From Muricea muricata (Eukaryota; Cnidaria; Anthozoa; Malacalcyonacea; Plexauridae): 64,000 nt of DNA. The DNA lies in the NCBI GenBank assembly GCA_963855995.1, contig OY979717.1, positions 65,729,855 through 65,793,854 on the forward strand. The letters are read 5' to 3'. Below, piece after piece: positions 1 through 11,552 of this stretch. Each line of letters opens with the position of its first letter. The first letter of the stretch is position 1. The translations under genes and the position numbers were made by a program. A model generated the notes under the pieces. That model saw only the letters and a list, made by a program, of their open reading frames with translations, made no database searches and was not told the origin of the DNA.

Positions 1-480
1 AAGATCTTTGTTTTGAAGATCTTGGGTTTCTCACCAATGTTTCGCACGGAACTACATACTCGCGTTCAACTTGACATATTGTGGCTAATAATTGCATGAA
101 TATTTGGATTTGGTTAATTTACTATTACTACAAGATCACTATTTCACGTACATTGATAAATACGCGCTGTGTCGAATAGGCTGATAGAGAAACATACATT
201 TCAAGGACAAAATTACCAATTTTTAATACACCATGCGAACTACTGTATTAATACACTACGCTATACTACAATATTTATTACAAAGTGAATTTATCGCGAT
301 TAATTTGACTATTTACGATCACGTGATATAAAATAAGTGTAAGGTTTACTAGCTAGGAAAGCAAGGAGATAAGTTTGTCATTACGCCAATTACATCTAAC
401 TGACTTATAAATGAAATCATTCAACCATACCTGGTGTGTTTGTTATTCTGCACAACAGTATCGGTTAAAAGCTTAGGGAA
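1..480. other. intergenic AT-rich sequence, no gene seen
   Basis: I see no coding potential here. From about position 414 the sequence is the first copy (A) of a ~150-bp module that recurs in the inverted-repeat block immediately downstream. Confidence 0.5.
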
Positions 481-1660
481 TTCTTTTTTAATGGTTTATA
501 CAGATTAATACTGAAATAACCATGTTGCAAAAATCAATTACGATGCAGGGTTTGCCAGCAAGGAATGCTAATATCCGTGGCTTGTGGCTTATGCTAATAT
601 CTGTGCACAATCGATTTCCGCATTCGTTTAATTAAACGTGGCTTATGGCCACTACCGTAACGTCTGTTGTTACAAAAATTGTCAAATTTGACCCATCACA
701 TATTAATTTAACATCGGTTATCCTGTTCAAACGCTTTGTATAATCTTTAGATTAACATCCAATGTTTGAGACTTGAGATCATTCAACCTACCTTGTGTTT
801 TTGTTTTATTCTGCACAACAGTATATTGGTTAAAGGTTTAGAAAATGTCGTTTTTAATGTTTTACACAGATCAATACTGAAATGACCATGTTGCAATAAT
901 CAATTACGGTGTTAGGTTTGCTACCGAGGAAAGCAAGATAATAAGTTTATCATTTGATTCTATGCCAAAGTGTACAAAATTGATTAGTGTACCTTAACAG
1001 ACGAAGAACCAAAGAAATTTAATACAATCAGAGGAAATCGGTGTTTGTGTTCACTTATCCTTGAAGAATGTTTCGTAACAAAAGTTACAGCAGTTACCTA
1101 AGTCGTGTCTAGTTAAGCAAATCTTGCCGCGAAAATCAATTGTGTACACTTTGGCATAGAACCAAATGATAAACTTATTATCTTGCTTTCCTTGGAGCAA
1201 ATCTCACTAATTAATTATTGCAACATGGTCATTTCAGTACTAAACTGCATAAACCATTAGAAAAGACATTTCCTAAACCTTTAACCGATATACTGTTGTG
1301 CAGAATAAAACAAACACATAAGGTACCCTTGAATGATCTCAAGTCTCAAATAGACAAAATAAATCCTAAAGGCTAAAACAATTGCAACATGGTCATTTCG
1401 ACATTAATCTAACAATTATACATAGCGTTGGAACAGGAAAACCGATGTTAAATTAATATGTGATGAGTCATATTTAAAAATTTTTGTAACAACGAACGTT
1501 ACAATAGTTACCACAAGCCACCTTTAGTTAAACGAATCTTGCCACAGATATCAGTTGTGCACAAATATTGGCATAATACTAAACGAAAGGCGTTAGACTT
1601 AAAAACACCTTACTTTTCTTGCTAGCAAACCCTGCATCGCAATTGATTATTGATTATTGC
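414..1660. repeat. composite inverted-repeat (foldback) block
   Basis: A ~150-bp module containing TTCTGCACAACAGTAT and CCATGTTGCAA occurs three times: about 414-560 and 776-925 in direct orientation and about 1186-1340 inverted. The outer sequence GATGCAGGGTTTGC near 540 returns in reverse complement (AGCAAACCCTGCATC) near 1624. Further matching blocks (CCAAAGTGTACA near 965 against TGTACACTTTGG near 1142; TATTAATTTAACATCGG near 702 against its reverse complement near 1442) make most of the interval an imperfect palindrome. No coding capacity was found. It is probably a non-autonomous foldback element with internal duplication. The superfamily is unknown. Confidence 0.65.
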
Positions 1661-1994
1661 GGGCATCGGAGCTTGAACATCATATGGGGAGCTGTGCAAA
1701 CAAATTTTGTAGAAAGTGTAATGTAAGTTTATTTCCAGACTTTTTAAAATGTACTTTGATAAAATGTTCGTACATATTTGTTGACCTGGCATACTATCCA
1801 CGTAAAGGTTTAGATGCATGTTTACAACGAGTGTAAAGAATACAGACTTGCTTTCCTATTCCTTCGCATTGTTACTTACTTAATAACAAAAAAGAAATAG
1901 TATGTGGACTGTAATTGCTCAATTTCATTGCAGTTAATCCCGAATAGGATCCCGTTTATCCTGATGGAACATGAATATGTGAACATAGTTACAC

Positions 1995-2155
1995 TCTCCA
2001 ATCAGGGTTGCCAGATCACTGCATTTGTGAGGCCAAATCGTCATTAGTGTAGTCAAGTAAACAAAGAAAACAAAAGCCAAGTACAAAGAAAAACAAAGAG
2101 CATTGTTGAAGATTTGGCCTCAAAAATGCAGTGATCTGACAACCCTGTCTCCAAT
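1995..2155. mobile_element. hAT-type MITE, 145 bp, with 8-bp target duplication
   Basis: Terminal inverted repeats start CAGGGTTG at 2003 and end CAACCCTG at 2147, and the inverted homology continues inward about 38 bp with few mismatches (GATCACTGCATTT, GAGGCCAAATC). The flanks are the identical octamer TCTCCAAT at 1995-2002 and 2148-2155. An 8-bp target duplication with CA...TG termini is the signature of the hAT superfamily. The element carries no gene, so it is non-autonomous. Confidence 0.85.
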
Positions 2156-2159
2156 TAAA

Positions 2160-3090
2160 GCTCTATAAGTATATGAATATACGTCAATAAACTCCAATCC
2201 CATCCTAAAACTAAACTTATGGTAATAGGCTCTAAACAAAATTTGATTAATAAAACCGGAGACTTGCACACAAGCATCTTTATGAATAACAATTCAGTAT
2301 CCGTGGTGTATCAAATAAATGTCTCGGAGTCGATCTTGATCATAGGTCAACTTTTCATACTTATATTGAAGAAACTTGAGAAAAGATTTGTTCGGATATA
2401 AGAGTATTGAGGAGAATTCGACAATTCGTCCCTCAAGGTTCCCTTGTTACTCCGCCTGCCGTAGGCGAGGCGGAGTTTTAAATTCGCCCCGTTTCTGGGT
2501 TTTTTTGGTGTCGCAAGTTGGCGCAGCGCTCATGGGTGATACCGCTGGGCACAGGCCGCGTGGCCGACCTAAACACGGCGTTTAAACTCAATTTCTAGCA
2601 GAATATGCCAACAAAACACACATTTTAACATGTATGCTTGAACATCTAAACCGCAAGAAGGTTCTACGTGCAAAGATTCTCATGTAAAATGTTTTAAAAC
2701 GACAAATTCCACCGCGAAACTTTACCGAGGAGCGATGTATCGCGGTGAAGTTTTGAAAGCTTGTTTCCGTCATTTTCTGTTGTGTTCCTACTTTTAAGGA
2801 AATTTAGAAATGTCTACACAAGAATCAAACGCAAATCCTAGTGAAATATCTATATACAAAACACAATTTTTAACATGTAATAGTTAACAAAAAGGGACAG
2901 GAAGGTTCTTTATGAAAATATTGCTCCAGAAATGTGTTAAAACGGCAAATTTTGATAAACTCCATCATTCCCTGATCAAGGAGTGAGTTTAGGAAATGTG
3001 TTCCTAATTCCAATCACGAAGTATTCGTTGCGATTTCTTTCCTCGGTTTTCTGTACCTATGTTGAGATGCTGATATTTCGTGCAAAATGA
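2160..3090. other. intergenic sequence with a GC-rich patch
   Basis: No gene was recognised. The stretch 2430-2590 is clearly more GC-rich than its surroundings and contains a short hairpin with arms ACTCCGCC/GGCGGAGT. It may be an old repeat; I could not assign it. Confidence 0.4.
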
Positions 3091-3097
3091 TTTATTT

Positions 3098-4252
3098 GCT
3101 TGTGGGATCTCAGACAATTATAAAAGGTAAGAGACATTTAACATTCCAGTTCCAGAAATACATATGTTAGTCTAAAGTTCCCAACAAATTATATCGTGGA
3201 GACTTCAGGCAGTGTGTTGCAGAATTGATTTAAATGATGCTATCAGGTTAATATATTTATGTATTGTATACACTTTTAGTAAAATTTTCTTTACTTGTAA
3301 CTACCCAAAAATAAAACAGCCATAAGTTGGTGGTATTATGACAAAAGAGTCTTGTTTATTATAATTATGTACTATGAAAGTCTTTAATTTAAATTAAATT
3401 CTGAAAAATGCAATCTTACTAGGACTCTGGGCAGAGTGCCTGGTAAGCCACTCAGACATTGATTTTTGGTTATCTTAGTGATTACATAAGATGTGCTAGC
3501 AATGTCTTAAAATGCCTTGGAAGGTACCCTAATAATAACTGTTGGGCAGAACAAAAATAATTCGCTGGGCAGAACAGAAATAAGTGAATATACCACAACC
3601 CCAATGAACGCTCCAGTTACAGCCCTGCCTGGCCTTGTGATCATTTTCGTTTTGACAGGCGGAGTGAACGCCTTAGCAGGCGTCTTGTTTGCTTGTGGGA
3701 TCTCATGTAATTATAAAAGGTAAGAGACATTTTACATCCCAATTCCAGAAATACATATGTTAGCCTAAAGTTCCCAACAAATTATATCATGGAGACTTCA
3801 GGCAGTGTGCTACAGAATAGATTTAAATGATGCTATCAGGTTAATATGTTGATGTATTGTATACACTTTTAGTAAAATGTTCTTTACTTGCAAAATAAAA
3901 CATGTTGGTGGTATTATGACAAAAGAATCTTGTTTAACATATGTACTATGAAAGTCTTTAATTTAAATTGAATTCTAAAAAATGCAATCCTGCTAGAACT
4001 CTGGACAGAGTGCCTGGCAAGTCACCCAGACATTGATTTTTGGTTATCTTAGTGATTACATAAGATGTGCTAGCAATGTCTTACTTGTAAAATGCCTTGG
4101 AAGGTACCCTAAAAATAATTGATTTATAAAGGAGTTATTGGGCAAAACAAAAATAAGTGAATATACCCCACCCCCAATGAACTCTCTAGTTCCATTTTTG
4201 TGCCCATTTTTGTTTCGGCAAGCGGAGTGAACGCCTTAGCAGGCGTCTTGTT
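3098..4252 (+). repeat. tandem duplication of a ~590-bp unit
   Basis: Unit 1 begins GCTTGTGGGATCTCA at 3098 and unit 2 at 3691. The two run in parallel (AATTATAAAAGGTAAGAGACA, GGAGACTTCAGGCAGTGTG, TGCTATCAGGTTAATAT, GATTTTTGGTTATCTTAGTG, AATGCCTTGGAAGGTACCCT) with small indels, and both end in GCCTTAGCAGGCGTCTTG. The second ends at 4252, where a LINE fragment starts. The units look noncoding. The second copy is slightly shorter than the first. Confidence 0.8.
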
Positions 4253-4850
4253 ACATTATACAATTCTCTAATTCAGCCATATTTTGATTACTGTTCACCC
4301 TTATGGGACACTTGTGATAAAACGTTAAGAAATAAGTTGCAATTATTACAAAATCACGGATATATAGGAACTAGATATGATGATAGGATTAGATCCGAGG
4401 ATCTTTTGCAAAGCTTGGAGTAGGATACTCTACATGTTAGGTGGGCAAAGTTAAAGAGTGTCTTACTGTATAAAATCCTGAATGAAAATTATTTAAGGGA
4501 TACGTTCGTAAGGCTTAGAGAACTTAATAGACAATATAATTTACGAAACCATGATATGGACCTAGCACTTCCAAAACTCAAAACCAACTTTTTAAAACGA
4601 AGCTTTAAATATAATGTATCACTGCTGTGGAATAATTTTCTCTTGGAGGCGAAGACAGCCACTTCACTTCATCAATTTAAGCGTAGTATTGCGAACTGCC
4701 GTTTTTTAGAATCATGTTGATTTAAATGTGACTTATAATTTTATACTTCTAGTTATTTTTCTTTGCACATGCCCCCCCCCCCTGTAAACCAGCATATTGT
4801 TGTGTGGGGCTAGCGTGCCTTTTAAATAAATTTGATAATTAATAATAATG
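4253..4850 (+). pseudogene. LINE (CR1/L2-like) 3' end, RT C-terminal fragment
   Basis: Conceptual translation gives the region after the RT core of CR1/L2-like LINEs: LYNSLIQPYFDYCSPLWDTC, then NKLQLLQN, and near the end LKRSFKY and LLWNN. The frame ends at a stop near 4720. A short 3' untranslated stretch runs into an AATTAATAATAATG tail near 4840, as expected of a target-primed insertion. One in-frame stop near 4420 and the missing 5' part make it a dead, 5'-truncated copy. Related tails lie at 12.6-13.6 kb and 33.8-34.5 kb. Confidence 0.75.
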
Positions 4851-6105
4851 AGGGGAAATTGAAGCTGACTTTGTGTTCACTTTGCAGATGGACCCAGTCC
4901 TTTCAAAGAATTTCGTTAAAAAGATATCATTTTTGTATCAGTAAAATTCTTTATTTAAATCTACTAACAGATCTCTAACATTCATAAATATTTAAACAAT
5001 GACAGTTGAATATATATAATATGTTATAAAATTTAACAAAAATCGTACTATCACGGAAAAATGTTGAAGCAAAGATGAAAATTACGAAAAATCCACCATA
5101 TTTTGGCTACTTTTTCTGAGTTTTTGAAAGTTCAAGTAAGAACTAAAACGTGAAACCACAGGAATTATTTAACTCCATGCAAAATACATCCGTATGCGAA
5201 GTTTCAAAAAGATTGAACGTTTTAGGGTCGAAAAAAAAGCATTTAAAAAATGTTGTTTATACTACAGCCGGTCGGTTTGCGAAGCCGAAAATAACACCAC
5301 TCAAAAAACATCAATTTCTTTATGTTTTGAAATGGTAAAGCAAGGATCAAAGGTTCAGGATAAAGAAGAATACCTGGCGTTCACTGCAAAATAAGTTTGG
5401 GACTGTCTAAAGATTTCATTAAATATTTTTATTAGCTCAAGAGCAAAGTTTTCTTTAACACGTGCAAACATTTATAATTTTTTCAAAATATTAAAGTCAA
5501 AATGCTCCCTTTTTGCTGCAGATAGGTGTAAGAAAGTTGGAACTAAACAGGAAACCTGGTCTGAATCCTGGACAATGATGTCTTCCGACAAAACCGTGTA
5601 TTTCTTCCGAATTTTTGCTCGAAAACAAACTTGTGAAAAAATTCGAAACAAATCCGAGCTTTACCCAGTCTTTTTAAATGTTGATTTTACAGCGCGCCGG
5701 CTTCAGCCAATCATAGGTTTAAAAGACTGAAGTTATCCTTCCAGATCTATTATAGTTCAACGCTCGAGCCTGGCTAACGCCACACGATTTTATTCGTCAG
5801 TCATTAATGGAAACGTCCTTGTTAGGGAAAGAGTTAATAAACATGTATCAAAGAAGCTGTTTTCACTAGTACCGGATTCGTTTTATTCATTTAAGTGAAT
5901 GTAGAGTAAATAAGGTGGAGCGTTCGACATCCTGAAGAGCTTTCGTGGAAATAAGTATGCAGATAAGATATCACGTGATTAGTGTCTACATAACACGATT
6001 ACTGTTAAACGAATTGTAATCATTGGCCCCATGTACTGTAGTATAAGGCCTCGTGGGGTAGGCAAGATACAATTGCGGGTTTTTTAATGTACTGTATAAG
6101 GTGTA
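4851..6105. other. intergenic sequence, no gene recognised
   Basis: Short open frames at 5150-5394 show no recognisable domain and sit in low-complexity AT-rich DNA. I see nothing else that I can name. Confidence 0.4.
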
Positions 6106-6337
6106 AGCACCATGGAAAGATAATATAGTGGACGTGAAAAGAGTTAGTGACAGATTGATGGGCATCAAAGTGAAAGAAGGACAGGAAATGATTATGATAA
6201 TATCGGCATATGGACCACAAGTTGGGTGTGCAGAGGAGGAAAAAGAAGCGTTCCTAGATTATCTAGAAGTATGGTTGAGGAAGTAAAGGAGAGTGAGGTG
6301 CTAGTAATTGGAGGTTATTTAAATGGTGGGCATGTTG

Positions 6338-6611
6338 GTAAAGACCATTGAGATATATACATCTGGACTGCCAGCTCGGCTTTGAAAAGCGTTATCAAAG
6401 ATGGTCGAAATATGAGAGTGTTTGCTGATGAAGTTGACTGCTGACCAGTATTTTTTGTATTATTTAAGAGCCAGCGATGTTCAATCACTCTCATATTCGT
6501 CATTTTTCGTCAGTATTCGTCAGCCTTCGTGATTTTGAACTGATAACGCAAAATTCAAGCGAAAATATTGCGAGCAGGCAGTCCAGATGTATTTATGTCA
6601 ATGGTAAAGAC
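6338..6611. mobile_element. hAT-type MITE, 258 bp, inside the RTE LINE
   Basis: Terminal inverted repeats of 27 bp with two mismatches run 6346-6372 (begins CATTGAGATATATACATCTG) and 6577-6603 (ends TTTATGTCAATG); the inner 14 bp ACATCTGGACTGCC are a perfect match. The element is flanked by the identical octamer GTAAAGAC at 6338-6345 and 6604-6611. The LINE endonuclease frame (NGHVGK before, DGYDGVHGGQGY after) resumes directly across it. An 8-bp target duplication and CA termini place it in the hAT superfamily. It has no coding capacity. Confidence 0.9.
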
Positions 6612-6686
6612 TGTGATGGTTATGATGGAGTGCATGGGGGGCAAGGTTACTGAAAGAGAAATGAAGAAGGAGAGAAAATCCTAGAC

Positions 6687-7649
6687 ATGGCCCAGAGAGA
6701 GGAGTTATTAGTTTGTAATACAAGGTACCGTAAAAAGGAAGAGCCTCTTATCACATTTAGCAACGGTGGAAGAACCAGTCAGCTAGACTATATCTTCATA
6801 AAGCAAAGCAAGGTAAAAAATCTGAAGGATTGTAAAGTAATCCCAAGAAGTGAGATCGTGAGCCAACACAGAATGGTTGTGCTTGACATGTGGAAGAGCA
6901 AAGAACATAAACTAAAGGTCAGAAAGGTAGGAAGATTTAAAATATGGAAATTAAAGATGGGGGAAACAAGGTTAAAGTTGAGAGATGTGGTGAAAATGGC
7001 AAATGTGAACAAGAGTAAAGAAGGTGAGGTGGAGGAAATTTGGCAAGAGCTAAAAGAGACTTTAAGAAAGGCGAGTGATGAGGTATTAGGAAGAACGAAT
7101 CCTGGTAGAAAAGAACAGAGAGAATCATGGTGGTTGAATGTGAGACAAGTACTCAAGCAAAAGAAACTAGCGTTTAAGAAATGGCAGAAGTCAAAGCTTG
7201 AACGAGATATGGATAAATACAAGTTAAAGAAAAGAGAAGCCAAAAAGATTGTGGCAATGGCCAGAAAGCAGGGTACGCAGGAGTTGTATGACAAATTAAA
7301 AACCCAAGAAGGGGAGAAAGGAATCTACAGGATCGCAAAGGCAAGGCAGAGAGAGCGGAGAGAGACTAGGAACATTGACATTATAAAAGATAAGGAAGGG
7401 AAAATGTTATTCGATGAAGATAAGATCAGCTTAAGGTGGGCGAAATATTTTGAAGAGCTTCTTAATGTAAAAAATAAGCGGGAAGATTTAATAGAAATAT
7501 ATAAAGCGGAAGGACCAGAAAAGGGGATTGAAGTGGAAGAAGTGAGAGGGGCAATGAGCGGAATGACAAGTAATAAAGCACCAGGAGTCAGCGAAGTTAA
7601 TATTGATATGTTAAGAGCAGGTGGTGAGAAATGCTTATTTTGGATGTAG
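6687..7649 (+). pseudogene. RTE-like LINE endonuclease end, linker and start of RT
   Basis: This is the longest surviving frame of the RTE-like LINE, about 320 codons. The N-terminal part resembles the end of an apurinic endonuclease domain (SQLDYIFIKQ, then SEIVSQHRMVVLDM, where SQHR stands at the family's S-D-H-R position). A long Lys/Glu-rich linker follows, then the start of the RT domain (SNKAPGVSEVNIDMLRAGG). The frame ends in a stop at 7649, where an intact element would continue into the fingers of the RT. It lies directly downstream of the hAT MITE that cuts off the endonuclease N-terminus. Confidence 0.75.
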
Positions 7650-7705
7650 GACTTACTGAAAGCAGTGTGGGATAAAAAAAGATCCTGGAGGACCGGAGGA
7701 AAAGT

Positions 7706-7914
7706 TTGATAGTGCCCATTTTTAAGAAAAAGGGGGACAGTCTGGAGTGTGGAAACTATCGAGCAATTAAGTTATTGGAACATGTATTAACAATTTTGAA
7801 AAGGATATTGGACAAGCGCATTCGAAAAGTGGTTAAAATTGACCCAAAGCAATTCGGCTTTATGCCGGGAAACAGTATGGTAGATGCGATATTCATTGTC
7901 AGGCAATTGGTATA
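7706..7914 (+). pseudogene. RTE-like reverse transcriptase fragment, 5' half
   Basis: The translation reads IVPIFKKKGD, CGNYRAIKLLEHVLTILKRI and QFGFMPGNSMVDAIFIVRQL. These match RT motifs 1-2 of RTE-type LINEs (family pattern P-I-x-K-x-G-D ... NYR-x-I-x-L ... Q-x-G-F-x-P-x-x-S-T). The homology stops at 7912 where the foldback element begins, and continues at 9490 on the other side. It is a fragment of one dead gene. Confidence 0.75.
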
Positions 7915-9488
7915 CACTGCGACCCATGATATTAGTGATATAAGACATTTATGCCGTACGTATTCAAAATGAGCATTGCTATTCATTAAAACTTACGAAC
8001 ATCAAAACAAAGTTGTGACAAGATCTTTACGATGTTGATATTTGATATTAGTCACATGACTGAAAAAATATGGCGTTGTTCCATATTTGAGGCGGACCAC
8101 GCTATTAGTTTTAAAAATATGATAACACGACAGGACGTCGTTTTTAACTTAATTGGAAGTGTAAACGACATTCTTTAACCAAAAACAGCATAGGTAACAA
8201 CAAGAGAATGTTTTAGCTAGAAAATAAGCGAACTTGGTTCATAGTTGAAGGATTTTTCAAAGAATACGTGGAACGGTGGAAAAGAGGGATTCCGGACTTC
8301 TAAAATGGATAAGAATGGGAGGTATTAGGCGTTTGAAGGAGAACTGTTCGTAAATTATCATGATGAACGTCTATCAGCATTTTGAGAAAGTTTGCTTTGC
8401 CATATATCTTCAAATTCCTGGTAATTGGATTCCTGGTAAGCAATAATAATTCTAAAAGTACCTCCACTGGTGTCGTGGAATAAACGTTTGGCACTGGATT
8501 GAGGCAAAAAAATGCTTGAGAGCACAACAGAAGTTTGTCCTTTTGACGGGCAGACGAAATCAGCCTGATAAAGCTTGGAAAATGTATGCATGGGTTAGAT
8601 TATTGATATTCAATGATGGTATGTGACCAGCGAGGCTAAGGAGTCAACAAAAAAGTGGAAGAGTAAACGAGTTCTGCTGGTAACAGCAAAAATAGGGATC
8701 AGAGGTCTCTTTTGCACATTTAGGCACATATGAAGACATGTTGGTTGCTAATAATACGGATCTAAATGATTGTTCTACCACTTCTTTGGCAGGTACCTAA
8801 AACCTTTCATCACAAGTTCCTTTTCCAGCATCAGGAAATAATCATGTTGATCTCGACTTGTCTGTCTCGACTTGTTGTGCTCTCAAGCACTTTTTTGCCT
8901 CAATCCAGTGCCAAACGTTTATTCCACGACACCAGTGGAGGTACTTTTAGAATTATTATTGCTTACCAGGAATCCATCATTGCTAGTTTTGAAGATATAT
9001 GGCAAAGCAAACTTTCTCAAAATGTTGATAGACGTTAATCATGATAATTTACAAACAGTTCTCCTTCAAACGCCTAATACCTCCCATTCTTATCCATTTT
9101 AGAAGTCCAGAATCCCTCTTTTCCACCGTTCCACGTAATCTTTGAAAAATCCTTCAACTATGACACCAAGTTCGTTTATTTTCTAGCTAAAACATTCTCT
9201 TGTTGTTACCTATGCTGTTTTTGGTTAAAGAATGTCGTTTACACTTCCAATTAAGTTAAAAACGACGTCCTGTCGCGTTATCATATTTTTACAACTAATA
9301 GCGTGGTCCACCTCAAATATGGAACATCGCCATATTTTTTCAGTCATGTGACTAACATCAAATATCAACATGGTAAAGATCTTCTCACAACTTTGTTTTG
9401 ATGTTCGTAAGTTTTAATGAATAGCAATGCTCATTTTGAATACGTACGGCATAAATATCTCATACAAGTAATATCGTGAGTCGCACTG
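7915..9488. mobile_element. TA-flanked foldback element, 1574 bp, Tc1/mariner-type MITE
   Basis: Two arms of about 615 bp (7915-8529 and 8873-9488) are inverted copies at about 95% identity by eye, separated by a 343-bp unique loop. The outer ends are CACTGCGAC and GTCGCACTG, flanked by TA at 7913-7914 and 9489-9490. The host LINE reading frame is kept when the element plus one TA is removed. A TA target duplication and CAGT/CACT-type termini fit Tc1/mariner-like elements; that assignment is inference because no transposase is present. Confidence 0.8.
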
Positions 9489-10068
9489 TAGAAAAGGATA
9501 GAAGGAAATTTGGCAGAGTTTTGCGGTTTTGTTGACCTGGAGAAAGCGCATGATCATGTACCAAGAGAAGTATTGTACTCGTGTCTGCGACGAAAAGGAG
9601 TATCAGAGAAGCTAGTGAGAATGGTCATGGAGACATACCAGGATTGTATAAGACAGCGGTGAGAACAATTGGAGTGGGTCTACATCAAGGATCATCAAGG
9701 ATCCCCTCTTGTTTGCGGTCATCATCGACGTTCTGTCAGAGCATCTGAGACCAGAAAATATGTGGGAGTTGCTAATTGCGGACGACCTAGCAATTATGGC
9801 AGACAGCAAAGAACAACTGCAAGAGAGACTCTTCAAGTGGCAAGAGTGCCTAGAGAAGTATGGGTTAAAGATGAATGTTAAAAAGACGGAGACGATGGTA
9901 TTCAGTAAGAATGGAGAAGAGCAGGTGAACATTAGAGACATGCATGGAGAGGAACTGAAACAGGTAAAAAGTTTCAAGTATCTAGAATCACTGGTGAAGA
10001 ATAAAGGAGGATGTGAAAAGGAGGTACATGCAAGAGTGAGTGCTAGTTGGATGAAATGGAGAGAATAA
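9489..10068 (+). pseudogene. RTE-like reverse transcriptase fragment, 3' half
   Basis: After the foldback insertion the RT continues with FCGFVDLEKAHDHVPREVLY (motif A region). Motif C is preserved as IADDLAIMAD near 9772, followed by YGLKMNVKKTETMVF and a thumb-like region ending KWRE. A stop and frameshift lie near 9660, between motifs A and C. The usual C-terminal region is missing after 10,068. Confidence 0.75.
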
Positions 10069-10480
10069 TGAATAATGCTGAATGCTGCTGAATAATGTTC
10101 GGTTTCTGGGTGTAATTGTCGTTTTCTGGGTTTTCGTTTCACAGTTTTCAATCCTTAAAAATCTTCGTGAAATATTAGCCATCATATCTCAAGATTATTG
10201 TCTCAAGATTAGTGTCACGACTGTTTCCCTACAGAATAAATCACAAAAAAATATCATGCAGAATGGCAATAATTACCGACTTTGTCCCAGTTGTGGGCAG
10301 ATCGCAATATGTTTAACAAATAAATACGGTATATAAAATATCAGCGTTTACAAGTCACAACCATCCTTCGAGAATAAACAATCCTGTAAAAGGTTGCGTA
10401 AGTCGGAAGAACTGGCATAAGTGCCACTATCATGGCTTCCCTAAATTGTTCGAGCTATCAATTTACACTAAGCTCCCCGA
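10069..10480. other. spacer between RTE and Pao remnants, no gene seen
   Basis: AT-rich sequence with no recognisable domain. It may contain the degraded 3' LTR of the Pao element to its right, but I could not match it to the element's other end. Confidence 0.4.
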
Positions 10481-10489
10481 TGGGGAATC

Positions 10490-11552
10490 CTTATCACAGT
10501 TCTCTGCGTTGAGCAGCAATATCAGCTTCTGTATGGGTCGTTCTAATACAGATTGATTGCGTATTCTTTGATCTTTCTTGTCTAAGTATATATCGCCCAC
10601 GACAACCTTCACATTTCTCACCAATCCATCGTCGTCCTGACGTGCCTCTTCTACCCTCGCAGTTCTCCAACGATTTAAGCGGGCTTGTCAGCCTTTAATA
10701 AAACGATAGTGCCAACTTCTAAGTTGCGACGGGATTTATTCAATTTCTGCCTTTCTTGCAACGCCATCAAGTAGCTCTTCTTCCATCACTCCCAGAAGCA
10801 GTTAGAGACGTACTCCACTTGCCTCCATCGAGATACATGTCGTTCCTTTGGAACTCACCAGGGGGTGGCATTAATACCCGCGTCTTCATGGTTAACAAAT
10901 GATTTAAAGTTAGCAGCTCTTCATTCACAGAATTTGTTCCTGCTATAGGACGACTGTTTACGATACACTCAACTTCGCAGAGCAGTGTACGCAATGATTC
11001 TTCGTCTAGTTGGGTCCCGTGCTGTTCGAGTAGTCCATCAAGCGTGTTACGCGCAGTTCGAATCATTCGCTCCCAAACGCCGCCAGCGTGACTTGCAGTG
11101 GGCGTGTTTAGTTTGAAATTAAACCAGTCGCATTCTCGTTTGAGCAAAAACTGTCGTACTTCGTCCTGGTCCATTTGTTTCAACATCTCGCGTAGTTCTG
11201 TTCGTGCGCTTGCTAGGTCGGAGCGTAGCTGACAAATCGGACCTCGTCTAGCGAGGAAGCATCGAAGTACATTGATAAATGAGCTAGTTTCCAGAGTTTT
11301 CGCCACTTCAAGATGGATGGAGTGGGATGAAAGACACGTAAATAGTACCCCGTAGCGCTTTAACTGCTTTCGATTCTTCCCTCTTTGATATGCCACGGAC
11401 CAAAACAGTCTACGCCGCAGTAGGTAAATGAGCTTCTGATTTTGTTCTGTCCGTAGGTAGACTCGCCATTTTTTGCTCTTGAACGTTGCCTCGGAACTTC
11501 TGGCATGCAACACAGTTGGTAATGTGATGTCCAACCGCGGAACTTTCGCCAA
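10490..11552 (-). pseudogene. Pao integrase catalytic core and DUF5641-like tail
   Basis: The translation contains the integrase core of BEL/Pao elements: VLFTCLSSHSIHLEVAKTLE, LRSDLASARTELREML (at the family's S-D-N/D-G position), then AGGVWERMIRTARNTLDGLL with the catalytic glutamate, and VECIVNSRPI. Downstream, in other frames, 10,560-10,680 encodes a DUF5641-like piece (VRNVKVVVGDIYL). The N-terminal zinc-binding part lies in the next frame upstream. Frameshifts separate the pieces. Confidence 0.8.

Larger units (their letters stand above)
6110..10068 (+). mobile_element. decayed RTE-type LINE split by two DNA-transposon insertions
   Basis: An endonuclease scrap (IISAYGPQVGC, about 6190-6230), a basic linker (6690-7500), RT domain pieces (7706-7912 and 9500-9900) and a catalytic strand reading IADDLAIMAD (about 9772) occur in order on the plus strand, as in RTE/BovB-like elements. 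Two later insertions interrupt it: a 258-bp hAT MITE at 6346 and a 1574-bp foldback at 7915. Stops and frameshifts near 7649, 7680 and 9660 kill the frame. Homology stops at about 10,068, well before the normal C-terminus. No poly(A) or 3' repeat tail is visible, so the 3' end was lost. Confidence 0.8.

Noticed and set aside
6788-7294. 168-codon frame antisense to the RTE linker
   Set aside because: It is the complement of a Lys/Glu-rich coding region, giving a Ser/Leu/Phe-rich shadow frame.
8358-9102. Open frames with nearly the same protein on opposite strands (8.3-8.6 kb minus, 8.77-9.10 kb plus)
   Set aside because: They lie in the two inverted arms of the TA-flanked foldback and match nothing known.
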